Below, piece after piece: positions 23,087 to 31,911 of a stretch of DNA of 64,000 nucleotides (the stretch's first letter is position 1; each line of letters opens with the position of its first letter). Below the pieces are notes generated by a model, which was given only the letters and a program-made list of their open reading frames with translations, ran no database searches and had not been told where the DNA came from. Location of the stretch: NCBI RefSeq assembly GCF_965221685.1, contig NZ_OZ244907.1. One strand, written 5' to 3'. Source of the DNA: Palauibacter sp022826685 (lineage in GTDB: Bacteria > Gemmatimonadota > Gemmatimonadetes > Palauibacterales > Palauibacteraceae). The position numbers and the translations under genes were made by a program.

Positions 23087-23550
23087 CGAGGCGCCGATCC
23101 TCCGGTCGCCGCGACCACGCCACAGTTCGTGAGCAGACGCTGCGCGTCCGCCTTGCCGGAGTCGGAGGGTCCGAGCTGGTTCTGGCCCTGTTCCTCGTCG
23201 TCGTCGAGTCCGGCGATCAGGCCGATGTCGTGGTCCGCGACCCTCGAGGCGACGACCCTGATGTGCGTGTTGCCCGTCGCGGGATTGTCGAACACGCTCG
23301 CCGTGAGGATGTCGTGATGGGCGGCCCCGGTGATGAGTTCCTGTACGACGCCGGAAGTCTGGCGGCGGCCCCGCACGAACCCGACCTCGAGGTTGCCGTC
23401 CTCGATCGTGTAGTCCATCAGGTTCAGCTGCGCGACCGCGCACTGGTAGGCGGTCTCCAGCCCGGGCGGCGCGACGCCCTGGAAAGAGATGGGAGCCGTG
23501 GAGCACCCGGCGAGCAGTACGGTGAGGACGACCGGTGTGATTCTGTTCAT
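23083..23550 (-). CDS. Hypothetical lipoprotein
   Basis: 155 residues from ATG 23550. The N-terminus MNRITPVVLTVLLAGCST has a clear lipobox (LAGC, Cys16). The mature part (YQCAVAQLNLMDYTIEDGNL, TGNTHIRVVASRV) looks like a small periplasmic alpha/beta protein, and the C-terminus is polar. No family was recognised. It is the first gene of a two-gene unit with the beta-barrel gene and diverges from the phosphodiesterase gene, sharing a 55-bp control region (23551-23605). The much longer frame upstream on this strand is a shadow. Confidence 0.68.
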   Translation of the reverse strand: MNRITPVVLTVLLAGCSTAPISFQGVAPPGLETAYQCAVAQLNLMDYTIEDGNLEVGFVRGRRQTSGVVQELITGAAHHDILTASVFDNPATGNTHIRVVASRVADHDIGLIAGLDDDEEQGQNQLGPSDSGKADAQRLLTNCGVVAATGGSAPR

Positions 23551-23605
23551 GTCATCCAATCTTCGGAGCTTGCGGGTCCGGCGCCAGTTGCTGAGCCTTC
23601 GTCCC

Positions 23606-24595
23606 ATGACCGATCTCATGACGACTCGAATGCGCCCGCGGTCACGCGCGGTTCCGACCGCCCTGCTGCTGCCGCTGGTCTGCTTGATCGCGCTGGGCGG
23701 AGCGGCATGCTCGCCATCCCCCGACGCGATATCCGGCCGGAGCGGCGCCAAAGTGCTGCTGATCGGGATCGACGGGGTGCGTCCGGACGTGCTGGCGGAG
23801 GTGTCCACGCCGGTGATGGACTCGCTGGCCGCCGGCGGCTGGTACACCGCGGAGGCGCGGACGACGACGCCATCAGTGAGTGGTCCGTCCTGGTCCTCCA
23901 TGCTGACGGGCGTCTGGCCCGCGAAGCACGGCGTAGTGGACAACAGCTTCGAGGGACGCCGGTACGCCGAGTATCCCGGTTTCCTCACGCTCGTCGAGCG
24001 CGAGCGTCCCGACCTCTCCACGTTCGCGGCGCTCGACTGGATGCCGCTCGCTTCGCTCGACGGCGGCGGCCCGGTGCTCTCGGGTGAAATCGACACACTC
24101 GTCGCGGTGGATGGCTACGAACTCGGGTGGGCGGAAGCCGACAGCGTTGTCGCGTCACGCGCGGCGCAACACCTGGCCTCGGCCGACGCGGACGCCGCCT
24201 TCGTGTACCTCGGGAATCCCGACGAAACGAGCCACCGGCACGCATCGATCGGGGTCGAATACCGCGACGCGATCGCCCTCTCGGATCGCCACGTCGGCTG
24301 GCTGGTGGACGCCCTCCGAGCGCGGTCCGCCTACGCCGAAGAAGACTGGCTCGTGCTCATCAGCACCGACCACGGACGGCGCGAGGACGGCGGGCACGGC
24401 GGAGACTCGCCAGAGGAGATGACGATCTTCATCCTCGCAAGCGGGCCGTCGACCGGAGGTTGGCCCGCCGCGGGATCCCGGCCCACGCACATCGTCGATG
24501 TGCCGGCCACGGCGCTCCATCACCTGGGCGTCCCGCCCGACCCCGGCGCGGGACTCGATGGGGAGCCGCTCGCCCGTGCCGGCGACGGCCCATAA
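23606..24595 (+). CDS. Alkaline phosphatase-superfamily phosphodiesterase/nucleotide pyrophosphatase, lipoprotein
   Basis: 329 residues from ATG 23606 (ATG 23618 or 23630 possible). A signal with lipobox-like GGAAC anchors it outside. KVLLIGIDGVRPDVLAEVST provides the first metal-binding Asp. TTPSVSGPSWSSMLTGVWPA gives the nucleophile region and KHGVVDNSF follows. FVYLGNPDETSHRHA and LISTDHGRRED complete the two-metal site. This is the type I phosphodiesterase/nucleotide pyrophosphatase branch, which acts on phosphodiesters outside the cell. The specific substrate is unknown. It diverges from the lipoprotein and barrel pair. Confidence 0.85.
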   Translation: MTDLMTTRMRPRSRAVPTALLLPLVCLIALGGAACSPSPDAISGRSGAKVLLIGIDGVRPDVLAEVSTPVMDSLAAGGWYTAEARTTTPSVSGPSWSSMLTGVWPAKHGVVDNSFEGRRYAEYPGFLTLVERERPDLSTFAALDWMPLASLDGGGPVLSGEIDTLVAVDGYELGWAEADSVVASRAAQHLASADADAAFVYLGNPDETSHRHASIGVEYRDAIALSDRHVGWLVDALRARSAYAEEDWLVLISTDHGRREDGGHGGDSPEEMTIFILASGPSTGGWPAAGSRPTHIVDVPATALHHLGVPPDPGAGLDGEPLARAGDGP

Positions 24596-24716
24596 CCGAA
24601 GTCTTCCGCCCCCCGGCGCGGGCGTGCGAAGGGCACCCGCCCGAACGCTGGCGGGAGGTACCGATGTCGCGACAGTTTGGTGCGAGGAAGACTCACACCA
24701 GCCTACGGGGGTCGAG

Positions 24717-25928
24717 ATGTCCGAGATGAATCGTCGTGGTTTCATCGGTCGGGGACTGAGCCTGGGTGCTGCGGCGGCGGTTGCAGGCGCCGTGCCCGCG
24801 CGCGCTTCGGTCCGCGAGGAACGGCCGGCGCGGGCGTCGAGCGGGCGCGCGATGACGCCGATGATGATCACGAGCCACACGAACGACACGGGGCGCCGGG
24901 CGGCCACGGCGGCGTGGCAGATCCTGTCGGGCGGCGGCGCGGCGATGGACGCGGTCGAGCGCGGCGCGAACATCATCGAACTCGACCCGGACGGGACGAG
25001 CGTCGGCTGGGGCGGCCTGCCCAACGCCGACGGCGTCGTGCAACTCGACGCGTCCGTCATGGACGGAGCCACCTACAACGCCGGCTCGGTCGCCGGCATC
25101 GAGGGGATTCGCACCCCCGCCTCGGTGGCCCGGCTCGTCATGGAGCGCACGGATCACGTGATGCTCGTCGGCAAGTACGCGCAGGAGTTTGCGATCGGCT
25201 TCGGCTTCGAGGTCCAGGATCTGATGACGCCGAAGTCGCGGGAGATCTGGCTGCGGTGGCGCGAGCGCCTGTCCGACACCGACGACTGGGGCCCCCCGGA
25301 CCACCTGCGGCGCCCGCGCGGCGGCTCCGACGGCGGCTCCGACGGCGGCGGACTCTCCCGCGCCGGCTCCGGCGAAGACGCGATTTGGCGCGAAGCGGAG
25401 GAGTGGGCGGAACTCCTCGACCTGCCCGGCCGTGACGGCCCCGACCGCGACTACGTGCTGGCCGACGCCCTCATCCACCGCTACGGGACGACGAACGTGC
25501 TCGCGGTCGACGCGCAGGGGAACGTCTCGGGCATCACGACGACGAGCGGACTCGCCTGGAAGGTCCCCGGCCGCGTGGGCGACTCGCCGATCATCGGCGC
25601 CGGCCTGTACGTGGACAACGACATCGGCGCGGCCGCGGTGACCGGACGGGGCGAGGACGTGATCAAGTCGTGCGCGGGGTACTACATCGTCTCGCGGATG
25701 GGCGCCGGGCGCACGCCGCAGGAGGCCTGCGAAGACGCCGTGGGGATGATCCGCCACAAGTACCGGAACGTGGCGCCGGACTTCATCCCGTCCGAGAAGT
25801 TCGTTGCGATCAACAAGGCCGGGGACCATGGCTGCGCCTGGATGCCCTTCCGCGACACCCCGCCCCGCATGACGGTGGCGAACGCGGATGGGATCCACAC
25901 GTACGAGGGGGTGAGCGTCGCCGACTGA
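24717..25928 (+). CDS. N(4)-(beta-N-acetylglucosaminyl)-L-asparaginase / isoaspartyl peptidase family, Tat-exported
   Basis: 403 residues from ATG 24717. The twin-arginine leader MNRRGFIGRGLSLGAAAA points to Tat export. The enzyme is an Ntn hydrolase that cuts itself to expose a threonine. GNVSGITTTSGLAWKVPGR places the expected nucleophile at Thr274, followed by VGDSPIIGAGLYVDNDIGAA, which matches glycosylasparaginase closely. DGTSVGWGGLPNADGVVQLD belongs to the alpha subunit. A Gly/Ser/Asp-rich linker (near GGSDGGSDGGG) precedes the cleavage site and is longer than usual. It would release aspartate from glycosylated or isoaspartyl peptides, in line with the scavenging theme nearby. Confidence 0.9.
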   Translation: MSEMNRRGFIGRGLSLGAAAAVAGAVPARASVREERPARASSGRAMTPMMITSHTNDTGRRAATAAWQILSGGGAAMDAVERGANIIELDPDGTSVGWGGLPNADGVVQLDASVMDGATYNAGSVAGIEGIRTPASVARLVMERTDHVMLVGKYAQEFAIGFGFEVQDLMTPKSREIWLRWRERLSDTDDWGPPDHLRRPRGGSDGGSDGGGLSRAGSGEDAIWREAEEWAELLDLPGRDGPDRDYVLADALIHRYGTTNVLAVDAQGNVSGITTTSGLAWKVPGRVGDSPIIGAGLYVDNDIGAAAVTGRGEDVIKSCAGYYIVSRMGAGRTPQEACEDAVGMIRHKYRNVAPDFIPSEKFVAINKAGDHGCAWMPFRDTPPRMTVANADGIHTYEGVSVAD

Positions 25929-25959
25929 CGGGGCGCCCGACCCGGACCTCGCGTCGGCC

Positions 25960-26415
25960 GTGTCCGAAGTGACCGTGATCGTCAGGGAAGCGGGTCTCGG
26001 GGATGTCGACCGCCTCGCGCCGCTGTTCGACGGGTACCGCCAGTTCTACCGCCAGTCGGCGGATCCGGAGGGGGCCCGCCGGTTCCTGGCCGCACGTCTC
26101 CGAGCCGGCGAATCGCGCGTGTTCGTGGCGGAGACCGAGGACGGATGGCCCCTGGGGTTCGTGCAGCTCTTCCCGTCCTTCTCCTCCGTATCGATGAGAC
26201 GGCTCTGGATCCTCAACGACCTCTTCGTGGCGCCGGACGCCCGCCGGTCCGGGGTCGCGCGCGCCCTCATGGACCGCGCGCGGGAACTTGCGATCGAAAC
26301 CGGCGCCAAGGGCCTCATCCTGGAGACCGAGACCCACAACGCGCCGGCAAAGAGACTGTACGAAGAGCTGGGCTGGGCGCTCGACGGCACCGACCACTAC
26401 GAGTTGCTTGTGTGA
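25960..26415 (+). CDS. GNAT family N-acetyltransferase
   Basis: 151 residues from GTG 25960. It starts EVTVIVREAGLGDVDRLAPL, and the acetyl-CoA binding loop is LFVAPDARRSGVARALMDRA, followed by LILETETHNAPAKRLYEELG, all typical of GNAT enzymes, including the YEELGW end motif. It transfers an acetyl group to an amine; the acceptor is unknown. Its stop overlaps the next gene's GTG by 3 nt, so the two are likely translated together. Confidence 0.92.
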   Translation: MSEVTVIVREAGLGDVDRLAPLFDGYRQFYRQSADPEGARRFLAARLRAGESRVFVAETEDGWPLGFVQLFPSFSSVSMRRLWILNDLFVAPDARRSGVARALMDRARELAIETGAKGLILETETHNAPAKRLYEELGWALDGTDHYELLV

Positions 26416-26891
26416 GTCCCCTGGTGAACGCCGCGGTGCGCGCGGTGGCTCCGGTCGTGCTGCTGCCCGCGCTCGCGGCAGTCGCATGCGCGGCCGGATC
26501 GGCGGAGGGACCCGCGGCAGGGGAGCCCGACCGGGAGTTGCGGCTGTCGCTGTCGACCGGCCAAGCGTCGCCCGAGGCCGCCACGCCCGTCGTCCTCGAG
26601 CTGACCGGCACGAACGACGGCCAGGCCACGCTCGTCCTCGATTTCCCCGACGGCCAGCGCTACGACTTCGAGGTGATCTCGGAGGATGGCGCCGTCGTCT
26701 GGCGTTGGGCGGAGGGCAGGTTCTTCGCCCAGGTTCTGGGACGCGAGACGCTCGAACCCGGCGCCTCGCAACGCTGGATCGGGAGGATCGAAGCCGGGCT
26801 GCCGGCCGGCGTCTACCGCGTCATCGCCACACTCACCACGGTGGAGCCTCACGCCATCGAGGCCACCCTCACCGTCCTTCCCCGGAGCTAG
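26412..26891 (+). CDS. BsuPI-related secreted protein
   Basis: 159 residues from GTG 26412, overlapping the acetyltransferase stop. A hydrophobic signal (VVLLPALAAVACAA) with a lipobox-like AVAC suggests export as a lipoprotein. The mature part (TLVLDFPDGQRYDFEVISED, VVWRWAEGRFFAQVLGRETL, GVYRVIATLT) matches the BsuPI intracellular-proteinase-inhibitor domain, a beta-sandwich also common in secreted proteins. Whether it inhibits a protease is untested. It immediately precedes an M28 peptidase gene, which makes a regulatory or protective role conceivable. Confidence 0.72.
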   Translation: MSPLVNAAVRAVAPVVLLPALAAVACAAGSAEGPAAGEPDRELRLSLSTGQASPEAATPVVLELTGTNDGQATLVLDFPDGQRYDFEVISEDGAVVWRWAEGRFFAQVLGRETLEPGASQRWIGRIEAGLPAGVYRVIATLTTVEPHAIEATLTVLPRS

Positions 26892-26897
26892 CGACCA

Positions 26898-28691
26898 TTG
26901 AACGACACGATGCCGGCGGGGCTCGCCACAGGCCCCGACGCCCTTGAACCCGACCTCCTGCGCGCCGTTTCCTTCGATGCCGGGTGGTCCCTGCTCGAAC
27001 GCTTCTCGACGCTTGTACGCGAGTCCGGGAGCGACGACGAGCACGTCGCGGCCGAGTACATCGCCGCCGAACTGAGCCGGATGGGCGTGCCGTTCGAGAT
27101 GCACGAGCCCGACCTCTACCTCTCGCTCCCCCGCGAGTCCTCGGTGGAGTGGAGCGGCGGGTCGATACGGGCCAAACCGCCGTCCTTCGCGGTACCGACG
27201 GCGGAGGGCGGGCTCGAAGGGGAACTCGTCTTCGTTCCGGCCGCGGCTGCGACGGGGCAGCGAGACCTGTTCGCGAGGCGGCTCGGCGACGACCTGCCCG
27301 ACGTGGCCGGCAAGATCGTGCTCAGCGAGGGATTCGCGATGCCGGGCATGGTTTCCGCCTTCGAGGCGGCGGGGGCGGCGGGACAGGTCTTCATCAACCC
27401 GGGAGAGAACATCCACTGGGGGATCTGCACGTCGATCTGGGGCACGCCGACGACCGGGAACCTCGCCACGAAGCCCGGGACGCCCGTGGTCGCGGTCAAC
27501 AACCCCGACGGCGAGCGGCTGAAGGAGGCGGTGGGCGAGTCCGTGCAGCTGGAAGTCCGGCTGGAGGAGGGCTGGTACCCGTGCAAGCTGCCCGTGGCAC
27601 ACATCGCCGGCGCGTCGGAGGAGTTCATGCTCGTGCACGGACACTACGACTCGTGGGATGTGGGGATCGGCGACAACGCGGTCGGCGACGCGACGCTGCT
27701 GGAACTGGCCCGGATTTTCCATGCGGAGGCGGGGCGGCTGAAGCGTTCGCTGCGCATCGCCTGGTGGCCGGCGCACTCGACCGGGCGCTACGGCGGCTCC
27801 ACCTGGTATGCCGACACGCACGCGCTCGAACTCCGCCGGCGCTGCGTGGGCGCGATCAACATCGACTCGCCGGGTTGCTGGCACGCGACGGAGTACGACG
27901 ACGTGATGTGGATGGCCGAGGCGGGGCCGCTCTGCGCGCGCGCGATCGCGGACGTCACGGGGAAGACCGCGAAGCGGCTGCGGCCGCTCCGGGCCGGCGA
28001 CTATTCCTTCAATCAGATCGGGCTCACCTCGTTCTACATGCTGCTCTCAAACATCCCGGCGGACGAGCGCGCGGCGCTCGGCTTCTACGCCACGGGCGGC
28101 TGCGGAGGCAACATCGCGTGGCACACCGAGGACGACGTCATGACCGTCGCCGAACGGGAGAACCTCGAGCGCGACCTGGGCGTCTACGTTGCCTCCATCG
28201 CGCGCGTGCTCAACTCGCGCATCCTGCCGTACGACTTCCGCGAGACCGTCTCGGAACTCGCGGGATTCGTCGACGGTTACGTGGAGGCGGCCGGGGGTCT
28301 GCTCGACCTCGGCGCGGTCCGTGCCGAACTCGAAGCGCTGGGAGCCGCGCTGGACGAGCTGTACGCGGCGGTGGGACGGAGTCGCCCGGATGCGACGGCG
28401 GCCGGAGCCGTGAACGAGTTGTTCCTCGAGTTGTCGCGGATCCTGGTGCCGATCGGCTACGCGGAGGGAGGGCCGTTCGACCACGACCCGGCGTTGCCCA
28501 GGACGCCGATCCCGCGGCTGGCCCGGGTGGCCGAGTTGCCGGGCCTCGCGGAAGCCGGCTCCGACGCGCTGCCCTTCCTCGTGAACGAAGTGCGCCGCGA
28601 GGCGAACCACGTGGCGAACGGGTTCCACGAGGCGGCCCGGGCGGTGCGACGCGTCCTGGCGCCGTTGACGGCTTCGGCGCCGGCGGGCTGA
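26898..28691 (+). CDS. M28 family zinc metallopeptidase with PA-type insert
   Basis: 597 residues from TTG 26898 (ATG 26910 also possible). M28 enzymes are two-zinc aminopeptidases or carboxypeptidases. FMLVHGHYDSWDVGIGDNAV (HGHYD at 247-251, DNA just after) supplies the first ligands. WWPAHSTGRYGGSTWYADTH and INIDSPGCW continue the catalytic core, and NIAWHTEDDVMT gives the late ligand. A protease-associated insert lies before it (GKIVLSEGFAMPGMVSAFEA). No signal peptide is visible, so it may act in the cytoplasm. The C-terminal ~140 residues are helical and of unknown role. Confidence 0.88.
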   Translation: MNDTMPAGLATGPDALEPDLLRAVSFDAGWSLLERFSTLVRESGSDDEHVAAEYIAAELSRMGVPFEMHEPDLYLSLPRESSVEWSGGSIRAKPPSFAVPTAEGGLEGELVFVPAAAATGQRDLFARRLGDDLPDVAGKIVLSEGFAMPGMVSAFEAAGAAGQVFINPGENIHWGICTSIWGTPTTGNLATKPGTPVVAVNNPDGERLKEAVGESVQLEVRLEEGWYPCKLPVAHIAGASEEFMLVHGHYDSWDVGIGDNAVGDATLLELARIFHAEAGRLKRSLRIAWWPAHSTGRYGGSTWYADTHALELRRRCVGAINIDSPGCWHATEYDDVMWMAEAGPLCARAIADVTGKTAKRLRPLRAGDYSFNQIGLTSFYMLLSNIPADERAALGFYATGGCGGNIAWHTEDDVMTVAERENLERDLGVYVASIARVLNSRILPYDFRETVSELAGFVDGYVEAAGGLLDLGAVRAELEALGAALDELYAAVGRSRPDATAAGAVNELFLELSRILVPIGYAEGGPFDHDPALPRTPIPRLARVAELPGLAEAGSDALPFLVNEVRREANHVANGFHEAARAVRRVLAPLTASAPAG

Positions 28692-28696
28692 CGCAG

Positions 28697-29401
28697 ATGC
28701 GCCGTGCGAGGGGAGCACCGGTGACTGCGTCCAGGCCGGCACTCGCGCTGCTGGCGGCGCTGGCGGGCCTGTCCGTCGCGGCGCCGGTGCAAGCGCAGAC
28801 GACGGACACGGTGTTCGTCCGGCTGGACGCCGATGGCGCGGCGCACGTTCGACAGGGTCTCCTGCCGGAGGACGGCGCGATTCGGGCCTTCGCCATCCGG
28901 ATCGAGCACCAGACGCTGTCGCTGACGGAGACGGAGCGGGGCGGCGCGCCGCTGCCCGCCGCCGATGCCGCGCTGACCCCGGTCGACGGGGCGTACCGCA
29001 TCGATGTGGGCTCCGACTCGCCGGTCGTCGTGTCCTACACCGTCCGGAATACGGTGCGCGGGCGGCTGGACCGAGTCCCCTTCTTCGTGGCCGGCCGAGA
29101 GGCCGAGGAGACCGTCGTCCAGGACGTCACGACGCCGTGGCTGATTCGGCTGGAAGGGGACCCGGACGTGCTCGATGGGCTGGACCTGTCGACCAGCCTG
29201 CCGCGCTTCGTCCGGGCCGGCGATGATGTCGTGACGGCCACCCTGTCGAGCGTGCCGGGGATGCTCCGGCTGTCCCGCGGAGGCGCGCTCTCATTCGCGC
29301 GCATCGCCGACTTCGCGGTCCTCGCGCTGCTGCTGACCGGCGCGATCTGGACGTGGCGGAACGCGCGAGTCCGCCGCGAGGGCGGGGAGACCGCCCCATG
29401 A
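28697..29401 (+). CDS. Secreted hypothetical protein with C-terminal transmembrane anchor
   Basis: 234 residues from ATG 28697. The signal peptide (ALALLAALAGLSVAAPVQA, cleavage near QAQ) leads into a beta-rich domain (VFVRLDADGAAHVRQGLLPE, VVVSYTVRNTVRGRLDRVPF). Near the C-terminus is a single membrane helix (FAVLALLLTGAIWTWRN) with a short basic tail. The domain therefore faces the outside and the tail the cytoplasm. No family was recognised. It overlaps the small membrane protein gene by 4 nt (ATGA), which in turn overlaps the symporter gene, so it may be part of that transport unit. Confidence 0.65.
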   Translation: MRRARGAPVTASRPALALLAALAGLSVAAPVQAQTTDTVFVRLDADGAAHVRQGLLPEDGAIRAFAIRIEHQTLSLTETERGGAPLPAADAALTPVDGAYRIDVGSDSPVVVSYTVRNTVRGRLDRVPFFVAGREAEETVVQDVTTPWLIRLEGDPDVLDGLDLSTSLPRFVRAGDDVVTATLSSVPGMLRLSRGGALSFARIADFAVLALLLTGAIWTWRNARVRREGGETAP

Positions 29402-29613
29402 CACCGATGACGATCATCCTGATCGCGGCGGGCTTCTTCGCCCTCGGCATCACCGTGATCCTCCTCTTCCGGAAGACGATCAGCGCCGACGACGAACTGG
29501 ACCGCCGCTGGGCCGAGGTCGTCGCACAGCGCTCCGGGCGCGGTGCCTCGCCCTTCGCGTCCGAGGAGACCGCGGAGCCCGACAAGTCCGAACCACCCGG
29601 TGCGCGGACATGA
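29398..29613 (+). CDS. Small single-pass membrane protein coupled to the symporter gene
   Basis: 71 residues from ATG 29398. MTIILIAAGFFALGITVILL is a clear transmembrane helix, followed by FRKTISADDELDRRWAEVVA and an acidic tail. Both ends overlap neighbours by 4 nt (ATGA with the secreted protein upstream and the SSS symporter downstream), so the three are tightly coupled. No family was recognised; it could be an accessory subunit of the symporter. Confidence 0.65.
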   Translation: MTPMTIILIAAGFFALGITVILLFRKTISADDELDRRWAEVVAQRSGRGASPFASEETAEPDKSEPPGART

Positions 29614-31058
29614 GCGACGTCTTCTTCGTCGTGCTCGGCGTGTACGTGGCGATCATCATGGGCATCGCGATCTGGAGCTACTTCCGGACCGAGACCGAAG
29701 TCGACTTCCTCGCCGCCGGCCGCTCGATCGGCCCCATCGTCGGCGGCGCCGTCCTGGCCGCCACGCAGATCTCCGCCGGCACCTTCGTCGGCACTGCGGG
29801 CCGCCACTACCTCGCCGGCGTCTCCTGGGTCTTCCCGTGGCTCGGCCTGTGGACGGGGTGGCTCGTGTGCGCCTTCTTCGTCGCCCCGAAACTGCGGCGG
29901 CTCGGCGCGCTCACCGTCCCCGACTACATCTCCGCCCGCTACGGCAGCCCCAAGGCCGGCGCGCTCGCGGGCATCCTCATCGTCGTCGCCTACACGATCT
30001 ATCTCGTGGCGCAGTTCCAGGCGGGCGGCGAGATCGCGGAGGTCGTGTTCGGGATCCGCCCGCTCACGGCGATGCTCATCATCGTCGCCTCGACCGCGCT
30101 CTACACGCTTCTCGGCGGCGTCCGGTCCAGTTCCTACATCGATTTCCTGCAGACGCTGATCATGGTCGCGGCGCTGATCGTCGCGGTGCCCGTCCTCCTC
30201 AACCAGGTGGGCGGCGGCAGCCCGGTGGCGGCGGTCGAGCGGTCGCTCGACTTCCTCGACACGCTCGACGACCGTCTCGTGGGCTGGTACTACTCGCCGC
30301 GCGAACTCCTCGCCTTCGCGATCGCGTTCGGACTCTCCATCGCGGCGGCGCCGTACGAACTCACCCGCTTCTACTCGATGCGCGACGAGGGCACGGTGCG
30401 GAAGGCGATCTTCGTCGCGATCGGCTTCCAGGTCGTGATCGCGACGAGCATCATGTCCATCGGCATGCTCATGCGGGTGCTGTTCCCGAACCTTCCCTCA
30501 CAGGATCAGGCCACCGCCACCATGGCGCTGCACGTCCTGCCGCCCGTGGTCGGCGCGCTGCTGCTGGTCGCCATGCTGTCGGCGATCATGTCCACCGTGA
30601 ACTCGATCCTCCTCGTCACCGGCGCGGGCGTGGCCCACGACCTGTACGGGAAGTTCATCCGGCCCGACGCGAGCCAGAAGCACCTCGTGAACGCGAACCG
30701 GGTGGCGATCGTCGTCCTCTCTCTCATCCCCCTCTTCTTCGCGCTGCAGAAGCTGGGGGATGTCCAGGGCATCGTCCTCGAGCAGGCGAAGTTCATCGCC
30801 TCCTTCTTCTTCGTCCCCATCGTCATCGGCCTCAACTGGCGGCGGGGGACGGCGAAGGGCGCGGTCGCCTCCATGATCGGGGGTTTCCTCGCCTGCCTCG
30901 TGTGGACGCTCTGGTTCCAGGAACACTATTTCCCTCTCTACGGGATAGATTCCGTCGAACTCGGCGTCGGTGCGAGCCTGATTCTCTTCATCATGGTTTC
31001 GCTGATGACGAAACCGAATCCGGGCCAGACGCTGGAACCGTTCTTCGGGGACAAGTGA
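29610..31058 (+). CDS. Sodium:solute symporter (SSS) family protein
   Basis: 482 residues from ATG 29610, hydrophobic with about 13 predicted helices. TEVDFLAAGRSIGPIVGGAV and TQISAGTFVGTAGRHYLAGV are the SSS sodium-site helices, and SARYGSPKAGALAGI, FGLSIAAAPYELTRFYSMRD and ATMALHVLPPVVGALLLVAM follow the family pattern. The family moves sugars, amino acids, carboxylates or vitamins with sodium; the solute is not known. The gene overlaps the small membrane protein gene and is followed 52 nt later by a cyclase gene, probably on the same transcript. Confidence 0.93.
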   Translation: MSDVFFVVLGVYVAIIMGIAIWSYFRTETEVDFLAAGRSIGPIVGGAVLAATQISAGTFVGTAGRHYLAGVSWVFPWLGLWTGWLVCAFFVAPKLRRLGALTVPDYISARYGSPKAGALAGILIVVAYTIYLVAQFQAGGEIAEVVFGIRPLTAMLIIVASTALYTLLGGVRSSSYIDFLQTLIMVAALIVAVPVLLNQVGGGSPVAAVERSLDFLDTLDDRLVGWYYSPRELLAFAIAFGLSIAAAPYELTRFYSMRDEGTVRKAIFVAIGFQVVIATSIMSIGMLMRVLFPNLPSQDQATATMALHVLPPVVGALLLVAMLSAIMSTVNSILLVTGAGVAHDLYGKFIRPDASQKHLVNANRVAIVVLSLIPLFFALQKLGDVQGIVLEQAKFIASFFFVPIVIGLNWRRGTAKGAVASMIGGFLACLVWTLWFQEHYFPLYGIDSVELGVGASLILFIMVSLMTKPNPGQTLEPFFGDK

Positions 31059-31110
31059 CCCGCGGACCGCGGCCTCGCCCGCGGGTCGACCAACGACAGG
31101 GAGACTTCGA

Positions 31111-31890
31111 ATGTCGGACGTACTGAACCGCCTCGTGGAGGAGTTGAACGAGGGCACCGTCCGGGTGGTGGATCTCACGATCCCTCTCGGCCCCGATACG
31201 GTCGTCATCGATCTCCCTCCGATGTTCGCGCCGTCGAAGGGAGTGACGATCGAGCAGATCTCGAGGTATGACGACGACGGGCCGGCCTGGTACTGGAACA
31301 ACCTCACGCTCGGCGAGCACACCGGCACGCACTTCGACGCCCCGATCCACTGGGTGACGGGGAAGGATGTCCCCGACGGGACGACGGACACGATCCCGCC
31401 AGGGAAGTTCGTCGGCCCGGCGTGCGTCATCGACGTGGAGGCGGAGGTGAACGCGGATCCCGACTTCCTGCTCACTCCCGCCGGGCTCGAGGCGTGGGAG
31501 TCGGAGCACGGACGCGTGCCCGAGGGCGCCTGGGTCTTCCTGCGCACCGGGTGGAGCCGGAGGGAAGGCAAGGAGGCCTTTCTCAACGTGTCGGACGATG
31601 GCCCGCACTCGCCGGGCTTTCACCAGGAAACTTCGGCCCTGCTGGCCCACGACCGCGCGGTGCTCGGGGTCGGAGTGGAGACGGTCGGCACCGACGCGGG
31701 CCAGGCGGGAGGGTTCGATCCGCCGTTCCCGAACCACGGGATCATGCACGGGGCGGGGAGGTTCGGCCTCGCGAGCCTGTGCAACCTCGACCGGCTGCCC
31801 CCGACGGGCGCCATCGCGATCGCCGCGCCGCTGAAGATCGTGGGCGGCAGCGGGAGCCCGCTGCGCGTGATCGCACTGGCTCCGGTGTAG
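31111..31890 (+). CDS. Cyclase family protein (kynurenine formamidase-like)
   Basis: 259 residues, ATG 31111 preceded by AGGGAG. HTGTHFDAPIHW (residues 70-81) is the metal-binding HxGTHxDxPxH signature of the cyclase family, and VVDLTIPLGPDTVVIDLPP at the N-terminus is typical. These enzymes hydrolyse cyclic or formyl amides, for example N-formylkynurenine in tryptophan breakdown. MHGAGRFGLASLCNLDRLPP closes the domain. Position after a sodium symporter suggests use of an imported compound. The exact substrate cannot be told from sequence. Confidence 0.88.
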   Translation: MSDVLNRLVEELNEGTVRVVDLTIPLGPDTVVIDLPPMFAPSKGVTIEQISRYDDDGPAWYWNNLTLGEHTGTHFDAPIHWVTGKDVPDGTTDTIPPGKFVGPACVIDVEAEVNADPDFLLTPAGLEAWESEHGRVPEGAWVFLRTGWSRREGKEAFLNVSDDGPHSPGFHQETSALLAHDRAVLGVGVETVGTDAGQAGGFDPPFPNHGIMHGAGRFGLASLCNLDRLPPTGAIAIAAPLKIVGGSGSPLRVIALAPV

Positions 31891-31911
31891 CGGGCGGGGG
31901 AGGAATCCGCG

